Assembly (NCBI GenBank): GCA_020740775.1
Contig: JAHEWK010000012.1
Location: forward strand, 806,001-870,000
DNA from: Ilyonectria destructans
Taxonomy: Eukaryota; Ascomycota; Sordariomycetes; Hypocreales; Nectriaceae
Length of the DNA stretch: 64,000 nt
Reading direction: 5' to 3'
Shown here: positions 55,298-64,000 of the stretch, piece after piece
Position numbering within the stretch: the first letter of the stretch is position 1
How the letters are laid out: each line of letters opens with the position of its first letter
Notes under the pieces: generated by a model
Databases searched by the model: none
What the model saw: only the letters and a program-made list of their open reading frames with translations
What the model was told of the DNA's origin: nothing
Position numbers and translations under genes: made by a program

Positions 55298-58250
55298 ATG
55301 GCGTGGAGTCACCTCGACATCACCAAGCCGCACTTGGTGTATGTCATCCTCGGCGGCTTCACCTCCATCTTCATGCTGTGCTCCTCCCTCATCAAGGAGC
55401 GCATGTACATTGGTGAAGCCACCGTCGCGACCCTCGTCGGCGTCATCTTCGGCCCCCATGCCGCCAACCTCATCAACCCGAACGAGTGGGGGAGCACCGA
55501 CATCATCACCGTCGAGTTCTCCCGCATCGTCCTCGTCGTCCAGTGTTTCGCCGTCGGTGTCGAATTGCCCAAGTTCTACATGGAGAGGCATTGGCGCTCC
55601 GTCGTCTACCTGCTCATCCCCGTTATGACCTTTGGCTGGCTGATGGTCAGTCTGTTCATTTGGTGGATGATCCCGCCCCTGAACTGGCTCGAGAGTCTCG
55701 TCGTTGCTGCCTGCGTTACCGCCACTGATCCTGTCCTGGCTTCGTCCGTCGTCGGAAAGGGAAAGTTCGCTAAGCGAGTGCCCAAGCATCTGAGAGACTT
55801 GCTTTCGGCAGAATCTGGCTGCAACGACGGCATGGCTTTCCCCTTCATCTACCTCTCGCTCTATCTTATCCAGTATAACCGAGACGCAAAAGATGTCAGC
55901 TTCTACTTTGTCGTCTACGTCCTGCTCTACGAGTGTATTTTCGGCGCCATTTACGGCTTCATGGTCGGTTATATTGCCCGCCACAGTATCAAATACGCAG
56001 AGAGGCATGATCTCATCGACCGCGAGAGTTTCCTTGTATTCTACTTTGTCATTGCCCTTTTCTGTGCTGGCTCTGGTAGTATCTTGGGCATGGACGACCT
56101 GCTGGTGGGTTTCGCTGCGGGTGTCGGCTTCTCCAATGACGGTTGGTTTGGCGAGAAGACGGAAGAATCTCATGTTTCCAACGTTATTGATTTGTTGCTG
56201 AACTTGGCATACTTTGTCTACTTTGGTACCATTATCCCCTGGGAGCAGTTCAACAATGGCGTCGAGGGCCTCAAGGCTTGGCGCTTGGTTGTCATTGCCG
56301 TCTTTGTCATCTTCTTCCGACGCATTCCCGTCATGATGGCTCTGAAACCTCTGATACCGGACATAAAAACCTGGCGAGAGGCCTTGTTTGCAGGCCATTT
56401 CGGTCCAATTGGTGTCGGTGCCATCTTCGTTGCCATGCTTGCGCGAGCCGAATTGGAACATTCCGAGCCAGTGCCAATGGAAGAAATGCCTCCTGAGAGC
56501 GCCGCGCACTACACGTTGATATACCTAGTGTGGCCTATCACCGCCTTCCTCGTTGTCACGTCGATTCTTGTTCACGGTTCATCCATTGCTGTCTTCACCC
56601 TCGGCAAGCGTATCAACACCTTAACCCTAACTATGTCCTACACAGCCGCTCCTGAGGACGGCCCGTCCTGGATGAACAGGCTTCCCAGAATCACTTCGCA
56701 GTCACGCTCACAGGCTAGGATGTCTGAGACGTCATTCGAGGAATACAAGAACCCGGCGTACCCCCCTGGTACTGTGCCCCCATCTGGTTACCTGCTGCGA
56801 CGACAACAAAATGAAGACGAGAAGGCATCGGGAAGCCGCCCTTCCTCGGTCATGGCGCGAAAGCGGAAGACCAAGAAGTGGGATGATGGAATCGGGCCTG
56901 GCGGCCCCGTTGCCCAGTCTGCCATTTTCCCACAACGCCCAGCTGCATTGGACGCGACGCAATCTGGCGAAAATAGCGAGAAGGAAGTCTCACCATCCCG
57001 CGATAATACCGACTCGACACTGGCTCCCCAAGATAGTTTCAAGTCCAAGGATCCCGAGAAGGTTGAGGATGAGTTTGGAGAAAGCCCCAGCGGTAGCAGC
57101 GGGCGCGTAACTCCCAGACGCATCGAGGTGTATGACGAAGGCGACAACATGATATTTGAGACGGAGGACGGCGAGGTGATTGATGTTCAGCCGGTTCCCC
57201 GCCCCAGCCACGACGAACTTCCGCTGCCTACCACAGCTAGTGCGTCAAAGGTCGATGGTGAAAGTTTCTGGTCGATTGGAGGTTTCCGCAGGAAGATGAG
57301 CGAGGTGTACACTGTTGAGATGGAAAAGCGCAAGGACAAGGGCAAGTCCGAGAGAAAGCACGAGCCGGCCCGAGCATATCAATTCGGTAACACGGTATGT
57401 CCCATAGGTGTCTACATCTGCAACTAGAGCTAACGTATGGTAGATTATTGTTGAGGATGAGGACGGTGAGGTCGTGAAGACCTACGAGTTGCCCACACAG
57501 AAGGCAGAGGGTGCGCATGAAGGTGGTAGCGATCTCCTTGGAACTAGCCTGAAGTATATGGGATTGGGCAGTTTGGCCCGTCCCGTCGCCGAGAAAGTCC
57601 CTGAGGCGATTGCCGAGGAGGGTGAAGCAAGCGGCACTGGCGCTGCCAGGCCCACTAGGGCAGCCAGACGGCAGAGCGTCGCCCAGGAGCAGGCTGTGGA
57701 TGACCGGAATATTCGCTTTACGATTGGTGGTGTCAACCAACGCATGACCAAGGAGGACTTTATCCGCGAGGTGCAAAAGCTCAATGCGAAGACACGAAAA
57801 GAGGTTGTTGAGCAGTCAACCGCCTCCATGACGGTCAAGCGGATTGCTACCCAAGACCCGCCTGCCGCCCAAAGCCCTACATCCAAGATCACGGAGGAGC
57901 CCGAGACCGCATGGGTCGGTAGATCGACACGTCGCCCTACCACCGCGCGTAGCTCCGAGTCCATTTCCCCCACACGCACCCCCGGCAAGACGAAGCCTTC
58001 GGAGGAGCAGGGCGAAACCGCCGTGGAGCGCAAGCGTCGTCTTGCAGTTCTGGCAACCCAAACTGAGGAGACTGTTGAAACGCCTGCAGAGCGAAAGCGT
58101 CGCCAGGCTGCGCTCGGCATGGGCGAGGAGAGTGCTGATGACAGTGATGATGAGGGCGATGAGAGAGTGCCCCCGACCAACAGGAGGGGAATCACATTTG
58201 CGGAGTCGACACGACCAAGCAAGGGAACGAAGGGAAAGGCGGCTAAGTAG
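55298..58250 (+). CDS. Plasma-membrane Na+/H+ antiporter (NHA1/SOD2 family)
   Basis: It exports Na+ (often K+) in exchange for H+ and sets salt tolerance and cytosolic pH. Two exons (55298-57394 and 57444-58250) give 967 residues with a 49-bp intron in the tail. The N-terminal 430 residues hold about a dozen TM helices. Hallmarks: ATDPVLASSV (Asp144), AESGCNDG (Asp177), the conserved GKFAKRVPKHLRDLL between them, and VIDLLLNLAYFVYFGTIIPW. The long hydrophilic tail (about 530 residues) is rich in Ser, Lys and acidic residues, as in yeast Nha1, where the tail takes part in osmotic regulation. If the intron were retained, translation would end after 10 extra codons (stop at 57425). The start ATG has a CAAG context. 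It converges with the reductase gene 153 bp away. Confidence 0.94.
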
Positions 58251-58403
58251 AGGAGGAGACATATCACTTACATTTACATGGAATATAGAGTAGACGAAGG
58301 ATATCCCGTACGATAGTTACGCATATAGGAAATAATTGGCCTCATAATGGCACATGATTCATCTCTTTCGTCCAGTCTGCGTCTGCTCCTGAGACTGTTC
58401 ATC

Positions 58404-59536
58404 TCAATCACTCCTAACCTCAACCAACATCTTGCCCGTATTCTTCCCGGCGAACAAATCTGCCAGGCCCTGCGGCGCGGCCTCGAGTCCGCCCTTGACA
58501 ACGGTCTGCGTCCGCTGCAGTGTCCCGTCCTGCAACCACTGCACTAGCTCGGCGCGAGCCTGCGGAGCGTCTTCGAGGTGGTGGAAGATGTTGAAGCCCT
58601 GGATGGTGGCGGATTTGGGGGCGATGGGGAAGAGGCTCTAGAGGCATGTTATTGATTGTAAGTAAAGAGGAGGAGACCTAGACTGACTTTGATACCGCGG
58701 GGAGTGCTCGTGTTGTAGCCGCTTGTGTCGCCATTGATGATAATGCGGCCGAATTTCTTGATGTGGGCAATGGCTAACTCGAGCGTTCGTCCGCCAACTG
58801 CAGTTGGTGTTAGTCCAAGCTTAACAACACCCATCCATCGCACTTGTGTAGACTCACCACTATCGAAGTAAAGATCAATCCCCTCTCCCACGGCCTTCAC
58901 AAACTCCTCCTCGAATCTCTCATCTTTGTAATCGAGCACCTCATCCACGCCCAACTCCCTTAGCCACTTGCCCTTCTTCTCACCCCCAGCGATGCCGATG
59001 ACCCGCGCACCTCGCATCTTGGCCAACTGCGCCGCCACACTGCCCGTCGCGCCGGCAGCGCTGCTCACGAGGACCGTCTCGCCTTTCTGAGGCTTCCCGA
59101 CGCGCAGCATGCCAAAGTAGGCCGTTAGACCTGTGAATCCCAAGACGCCGATGGCGTCTGTCAGGGGCAGGGACGCAGGGAGGTATGAGACTTTCTCAAA
59201 GGTGCCCGCTGAGAGGACGGCGGTGCTGACCCAGCCGAAGAATGAGGTGATGAGATCTCCAGTCTTCACGTCCGGGCTGCGTGAGGCGAGGACACGGCAG
59301 AGAACAGGGCCCGGCATGGGCTCTCCCTGCGTGGTTTCTAGAATGCCGTTGTTGGCGTTGAGCCAGTGGCGCATGACGGGGTCGAGGGATAAGTAGAGTG
59401 TCTCGACAAGAATCTGGCCATCATTGAGGTCTTCTTCTGAGGGGGATGGGACCGTACGGGAAGTGAAGGTTTCGGACGGGATAATAGCGCCGCTGGGACG
59501 GGCCTTGATGATAATTTGGAGGGTGGACGGTGCCAT
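58404..59536 (-). CDS. NADP-dependent MDR-family reductase (alkenal/enone double-bond reductase type)
   Basis: Three exons (59536-58858, 58797-58688, 58637-58404) give 340 residues, normal for the zinc-free leukotriene B4 dehydrogenase/prostaglandin reductase branch of the medium-chain superfamily. Motifs: YLSLDPVMRHWL (about 48-59), the branch signature VLGFTGLTAYFGM (131-143), the nucleotide-binding loop SSAAGATGSVAAQLAK (158-173) and VIGIAGGEKK (179-188). Splicing at 58858/58797 gives DSVGG after the strand IDLYF, as in the family. No zinc-ligand Cys/His set is present. It probably reduces reactive alpha,beta-unsaturated aldehydes or ketones; the substrate is unknown. It is divergent from the gene at 60277 and convergent with the antiporter. 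Confidence 0.9.
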
Positions 59537-60276
59537 TGTGAGAGATGATGTGATTCTTTTAGGTGAGGTTGCGATTATTTATGATTATAACCTGATGAGT
59601 AGATTGAGTCGATGTTAAAATAGTCGTTCCTTCATTTGAACAGTTTCACCAGCCCGTCTTATACATCCTCCAGCTGAGATGTAGTTCTCGGGCTGAGCTT
59701 CAATAATCGCCCTCAACGTAGGTTGCAACCGTAACTAATAACGTTATCCCTAGGATGTTCAACAAGACGAGATAAGCAGCCAGTACAAATTATGGTCAGC
59801 ACACCGCCGGTCCGTCACTTGGAATGCATAATTCCTCCGAACTACATCTGGACCAGGGTTGTCAGCCCGCATCTGGATAACGGCATCGGCTCGGAGGTTA
59901 CTAAGCCAGCTTCCGTTCGGGATGATCCACGCCCGGAGTCGGAGGTTGAGCGGCCGGTATTGGTAATCCGCAGGCATCCCAAGATGGCACGCCAATTGAT
60001 ATGAATATGTCGCAACCATATCAACTTCATTTTGTGAATCTAAAAGAGTACGTAGTCTTGAGAACGCCACAAGGTGTAGAGGCGTTTGATGTCACGTGCT
60101 TCCGCACGTGGCTCGAAGCTGAGAAGGACGGATCATGGCTGAGCCGACGCGCTTTCAGCTGGCTTGGACTAGAACAGATCTCTCAATTGAAGCTCAATGC
60201 GACCATGATTCCGATGTTTTAATTTATTTCAACTCCTATATCTTGAATATATATTTTCAACCTCCTTGAGGACCCA
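59537..60276. other. Divergent promoter region with a short open frame
   Basis: Lies between the reductase start (minus) and the 60277 gene start (plus). Contains a 73-codon ATG frame (60001-60222) whose peptide (LKEYVVLRTPQGVEAFDVTC...) looks protein-like but is too short and unspliced to assign, and a minus frame at 59759-60070. These may be remains of a small gene. Confidence 0.4.
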
Positions 60277-61068
60277 ATGGATTCGGTTAACCAACAAGAC
60301 TCGCCGCTCTCCATCGGCGCCAACATCACAGGCATCCTCACATTCGTGGTGGCCATTGCTGCCGCTATATACGCCCGCATTACATACCTCCGGAACAGCG
60401 ACGATGAGTACTTTCGAGTCAAGACGTCTCTGTCCTGGTACAAAACTGAGTCGACGTGGCTCGCTGATCTCGTGACGGCCATCAATGCCCAGCACGAAAG
60501 CTTCCACAACTACCAGCCTGAGTACCAGATGTACACCTTTGTTATGGATGATCTACTCAACCTCGAGCGACGCCTGCTAGACTTGGTGACTGACACCGAG
60601 ACCAAGGCGGCAGTCGGAGACGAGGGCAGAAGATGGCCGCTTGTGCCGCGGAGTTGGCAAGGAGGAAGGACATCAGTGGCAATGGCATGGATGTCGGTCA
60701 GAACCAAGGCGCTGGAGCTCGTAAGGCAGCGGGAGAGTCTGACTGCGAGAGTGCAATTCATGCAGATGAGCATGATTTCATCGAGACTCAGAGACCTCGA
60801 GTCGAGGACAAAGTGGCGGGAAATGAAGATGGACGAGAGCTCGCGGAAACTCGAGGCGCTGGTGGAGAACCAACGGGACAGGATCCGCCGGTTGGAGGAT
60901 CTGGTGAGCCAGCTCATGCACCCGGACCAGTTCAGTCTGTCGCGGGCAGGGACATTGAAGAGCCTTAGCATCAAGAGATCAGGGTCGAGCGATTTGGTGA
61001 AAGAGGATAGTTCGACCGTAGGGGGGCAGGCCCAGGAGCCAGATCCAGCGAGGGCATTGAGTAATTGA
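60277..61068 (+). CDS. Single-pass membrane protein with C-terminal coiled coil, function unknown
   Basis: 263 residues, one exon. Residues about 14-36 form one hydrophobic helix (ANITGILTFVVAIAAAIYARI) right after a short polar N-terminus, a signal-anchor layout. The segment after it (YLRNSDDEYFRVKTSLSWYKTESTWLADLV) is helical. Residues about 145-220 form a charged coiled coil (LELVRQRESLTARVQFMQM ... KLEALVENQRDRIRRLEDLVSQLM). The tail is Ser-rich. I do not recognise a named family, though similar TM plus coiled-coil proteins occur across Pezizomycotina. Its stop lies 9 bp from the stop of the opposing gene at 61078-61777, so the 3' UTRs must overlap. Confidence 0.75.
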   Translation: MDSVNQQDSPLSIGANITGILTFVVAIAAAIYARITYLRNSDDEYFRVKTSLSWYKTESTWLADLVTAINAQHESFHNYQPEYQMYTFVMDDLLNLERRLLDLVTDTETKAAVGDEGRRWPLVPRSWQGGRTSVAMAWMSVRTKALELVRQRESLTARVQFMQMSMISSRLRDLESRTKWREMKMDESSRKLEALVENQRDRIRRLEDLVSQLMHPDQFSLSRAGTLKSLSIKRSGSSDLVKEDSSTVGGQAQEPDPARALSN

Positions 61069-61077
61069 CCCAAGTGT

Positions 61078-61777
61078 TTATGCGAAAGCGTATCCCTTCT
61101 GCCATGCCCATGCGATGGTGATGGCCAAGCTGAGAACGCCCCACAAGAGCTCCAATTCGACGATAGACCAGAGCCATAGACAGCCCAAGGGCGGGGCTCT
61201 CTTCATGACAGCGAGATATCCGAACTTGTTGCTAATGTGGACGAGGTAGGGGCCGGAGGCGAGGCTCATGATGAAGAAGATGGCCTGGCGAATGCCATGT
61301 TGGTACTTTCGAGGGATGCCGGGGATCAGGGTTGGGTTCGCTTCGTGGGGGTGGAGAGGATAGAAAATGAAGAAGAAGACTGGCATGGCCAAAGCATTAG
61401 CATGAAGTCTACGGGACTGTAGAAGGTCGGTAGGAGATAGAGCATGACTTACGAATCCACGCCTGGGCAGTCCGGGCCCAGGCGGACAGCCAGTCGATAT
61501 CCATGCCATACTGGTGCTGAACCAACACCTCGAAGGTGAAGTGAATCATGGCGAGGGTCGATGTCCAGAGAGCTGCCTCGAGGAACCGCTCGGCGCCGGG
61601 GCTGAGAACGACTTCCCCATTCTTCTCGCGGTCGAGCTGGGCCTGGCGGGCGTCGGCCTGCTCGAAGAGGTTCTTCCCCTGGGCCATGTCGAGCAGCGTC
61701 TTTTCGGAGGGACCGGAGCGATCCGGCTGCTTGAGCGGGATGTCCTTGATGGACTTTTCCTTGCGTTGGCGGGCCAT
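61078..61777 (-). CDS. Conserved-type multi-pass membrane protein (DUF7719-like)
   Basis: Two exons (61777-61453 and 61379-61078) give 208 residues; the 73-bp intron uses the acceptor at 61380 because it alone keeps frame into FFFIFYPLHPHEANP. Residues 1-75 are charged and soluble (MARQRKEKSIKDIPLKQPDR...). Four hydrophobic segments follow: ALWTSTLAMIHFTFEVLV, WILFFFIFYPL, GIRQAIFFIMSLASGPYLVHI and LLWGVLSLAITIAWAW. Short loops with Pro-rich HPHEAN and KFGYLAVMKRAPPLGC lie between them. I associate this pattern with a small, uncharacterised ascomycete family (DUF7719), from memory. It is divergent from the PIG-L gene. Confidence 0.75.
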
Positions 61778-62569
61778 TTTGATAGCGAGGTGTGGCGCCG
61801 AAAGACTGATGTTGGGAACGTCGTTGGTGTCGTCGCGACGTGGATGCTCTGGAGTTTGAAAGCTGTCGTCAAGCTATGTCAGAGACCAGACGGGTTTAGT
61901 GCATTTTCCCTTTCAAGACCCCTGAGGCGGGTGTCTCTCATCAGCCCGGTGCAACCCACCCCCACCGCCAATCAACTCCAGGGGGTTTACAGAGCCCACG
62001 CGCAGGATTTACCACCTGACGGGACATTTTCTAGCGACAATAGCGCCAATGCCGCATGCGCTTTAGCGGATGGGGTCGGAGACGCTTCAAGCTTCGGGCA
62101 CGGGACGCCATTAAATTATGCCAACGGCCAGCCATCCAGGGCATAACAGGCGTTACTGGAAACTGGTAGGGTGCAGGGACAGGGGCTTTAAGGGTTACAC
62201 ACCGTAATCGCAAGGGGGCATTTGCGACAGCCCGCCTCCCACTCCCCCTCACCAACCCTCCAGCCTCCCCCACGAGAGCCTCACCTCCAATTGTTGTCTC
62301 GTGACACCTCTGTTCAACTTCCAACACCTCTATTTGCTCCCCTGTTGTCCTGATTTCACGGCGATTTGAATTCGCTGTGTAAATTGCTTGTTTCTTTCGC
62401 CTGCTGCTGCGTGGCCCCTCCACACCCAGTTCGCGGGCGCAACACCGAGCTCCACCCACAGCGCGCGCCGTCTTCAACCAACCGACCGACCGATCGAACT
62501 TCGCTTCCAGCTTCAACAGCTCCACGATACGGAGAAGAACTCCCCTTGTCTCCGACTACAACCGCGACC
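61778..62569. other. Shared divergent promoter region
   Basis: 792 bp between two divergent start codons, the DUF7719-like gene (minus) and the PIG-L gene (plus). Pyrimidine-rich on plus from about 62220. No gene; no clear motif. Confidence 0.6.
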
Positions 62570-63601
62570 ATGGACTTCTACTACCTCATCCTCGCGGTTC
62601 TCGCCGTGGTGCTCCCGTCCTTCTACATCCTCACCGCGAGCATTGCGTCGTCCCGCCTCCCGACCCTGAAGAACAAGCGCATCTGCCTCCTCATCGCCCA
62701 CCCCGACGACGAGGCCATGTTCTTCGCGCCGACGATCCTCGCCCTGACCCGACCCGATACTGGAAACCATGTCAAGATCTTGTGTTTGAGCACCGGTATG
62801 AACCGACCGGCACTGCTGAGCTGAGGCAGTCGCATGCAGCTTTCAATGGCAAAAAAGAGACGTTGTGTTTGGCTGATGGTTTCGACTGTGGCTTTAGGGA
62901 ACGCCGACGGCCTGGGAGAGACACGCAAGAAGGAACTCGTCAAGAGCGGCTTGACTTTGGGTCTGCACGACGAGGACGACGTGTTTGTGCTCAATAACCC
63001 GTATGTTACCCTTCCGGCGCAAACGAAAGAGAACAGCAAACTGACAATTGCCCCCAACAGAACCGACTTCCCCGACTCAATGACGACAGTATGGGATCGC
63101 AACAAGATCGCAGGCCTCTTGGGTAGCGCCTTTGCGCCGCTCCTTGCTCGCGAGCGCACCGAAGACGCCGCCCAGCCGACGGCCAATATCGACGTCCTCA
63201 TTACCTTCGATTCCCATGGTGTCTCATCGCACCCCAACCACATCTCCCTGTTCTACGGCGCACGAACCTTCATCGCCGGCCTCACCCAGGGCAAGCCCGA
63301 GTGGAAGAGCCCCGTCGACCTCTATACCCTCAGCACCGTCAACTTCGCCCGCAAGTACGTGTCCTTCCTCGACACATTTGTGACGTTGCTTCGCTCTAGG
63401 GGCGTCGTCACTGAAGACGAAGCTCGCCCAGGCGGCCTCGTCTTCTTCAACTCGCTCGTCGGCAGCAACGCCCTAGGCACCGCCTGGCAGGCCATGACGG
63501 AGGCGCACAAGAGCCAGATGGTCTGGTTCCGCTACGGCTGGATCACCTTTAGCCGCTACATGGTCATCAACGACCTACGCCTTGAAAAGTTCCCCAAGTG
63601 A
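62570..63601 (+). CDS. GPI12: N-acetylglucosaminyl-phosphatidylinositol de-N-acetylase (PIG-L/GPI12)
   Basis: This ER enzyme performs the second step of GPI-anchor synthesis, removing acetate from GlcNAc-PI on the cytosolic face. Three exons (62570-62795, 62898-63000, 63061-63601) give 289 residues. One N-terminal TM helix (about 5-25) anchors it. The metal-binding motif AHPDDE is at residues 43-48 and the second motif HGVSSHPNH at 162-170, both complete, followed by LFYGARTF. The C-terminus has a hydrophobic, aromatic-rich segment (MVWFRYGWITFSRYMVIN). Splicing restores LSTGNADGLGETRKKEL, a typical family segment. The length fits yeast Gpi12 (about 300). The GPI-anchored protein at 51 kb is the kind of client its pathway serves. 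Confidence 0.95.
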
Positions 63602-64000
63602 CCTATTCGCATTAGAGCGATGACGCTACCGCATATTACCGGGAGTTTGTTGGGTCGCCGGTTCAACTGGCATGACGTGTTTGCTGTATGATACGGCTAT
63701 ACGTATGCAATCCCATCTGCTCTTAGGAGAAATCAATAGAGACAAGGAAAAGAAGAGGAGGAAGAACAGATCGTAGCAAAGCTCCGCTTTTTATGTTGCT
63801 GGGTGGGTGGTATTTAAGGCATCACCCATGAGCCATGTTGTATGACACATGTTTGCAGATTACATAACTCTCACCCTCTCATCATCAGTCTCGTCGATAT
63901 TATGGCAAAGTCGATAAGTATTTTATTATTGTTCAAATAGTAATACTCCGCATGAATTTATATTAAGGGCAGTCTGCTTTCCAGTATACTGCCAGCAGTC
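63602..64000. other. 3' flank of the PIG-L gene
   Basis: 3' UTR and terminator region, AT-rich near the window edge. No further gene is visible. Confidence 0.6.

Noticed and set aside
55289..56509. 406-codon open frame on minus across the antiporter
   Set aside because: Same explanation: low-complexity Asp/Glu/Val/Gly-rich antisense shadow of the membrane domain.
1..64000. CRISPR arrays, operons, prophage or rRNA genes
   Set aside because: The DNA is eukaryotic with spliced genes; no regularly spaced repeats, phage genes, 5S or other rRNA sequence was seen.

Overview
The window is nuclear DNA of a filamentous ascomycete (Pezizomycotina, most likely a Sordariomycete; I cannot name the genus). 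Genes are separated by 0.1-5 kb and cut by short introns (49-232 bp) with GT...AG ends and CTAAC/CTGAC-like branch sites. Leaders are long and pyrimidine-rich. The proteins include typical fungal families: Ste50, NHA1-type antiporter, fungal rhodopsin-domain and DUF3433 membrane proteins. There are no operons, CRISPR arrays or rRNA genes.

Layout. 1-4.8 kb: no convincing gene. 4.85-7.2 kb (-): acetoacetyl-CoA synthetase, three exons. 11.4-13.4 kb (+): serine palmitoyltransferase subunit 2 behind a long leader with a 12-codon upstream ORF. 17.5-19.2 kb (+): STE50-like MAPK adaptor with SAM and RA domains. 20.4-23.8 kb (-): a compact trypsin-fold serine protease, and upstream of it a FAD-dependent monooxygenase. 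26.3-27.7 kb (+): seven-helix rhodopsin-domain protein. 29.9-30.4 kb (+): small single-pass membrane protein. 32.1-33.6 kb (+): conserved-looking protein with a coiled coil. 33.9-34.1 kb (-): possible Cys-rich microprotein. 36.2-37.9 kb (+): secreted serine carboxypeptidase, five exons. 38.36-38.45 kb (-): intron-containing tRNA-Ile(UAU). 39.0-39.4 kb (+): SnoaL/NTF2-like protein. 40.2-43.66 kb: decayed Ty3/gypsy chromovirus tail next to an AT-rich island. 43.7-47.9 kb (-): DUF3433-type membrane protein built from two homologous halves. 51.1-51.8 kb (+): GPI-anchored surface protein. 55.3-58.25 kb (+): Na+/H+ antiporter. 58.4-59.5 kb (-): MDR-family reductase. 60.3-61.1 kb (+) and 61.1-61.8 kb (-): two uncharacterised membrane proteins whose stop codons are 9 bp apart. 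62.6-63.6 kb (+): PIG-L/GPI12 de-N-acetylase.

The genes are mostly housekeeping and do not form an obvious cluster. Loose themes are membrane lipids and the cell surface (LCB2, GPI12, a GPI-anchored protein), cation and osmotic signalling (NHA1, Ste50) and secreted degradation (carboxypeptidase). The least explained items are the duplicated DUF3433 protein, the Cys-rich microprotein, the PDZ-less protease with a basic Ser/Thr-rich N-terminus, the TM plus coiled-coil protein, and several perfect short tandem repeats in intergenic DNA. I saw no clear new multi-gene system. Exon boundaries were worked out by hand from splice signals and reading frame, without transcripts or database searches.
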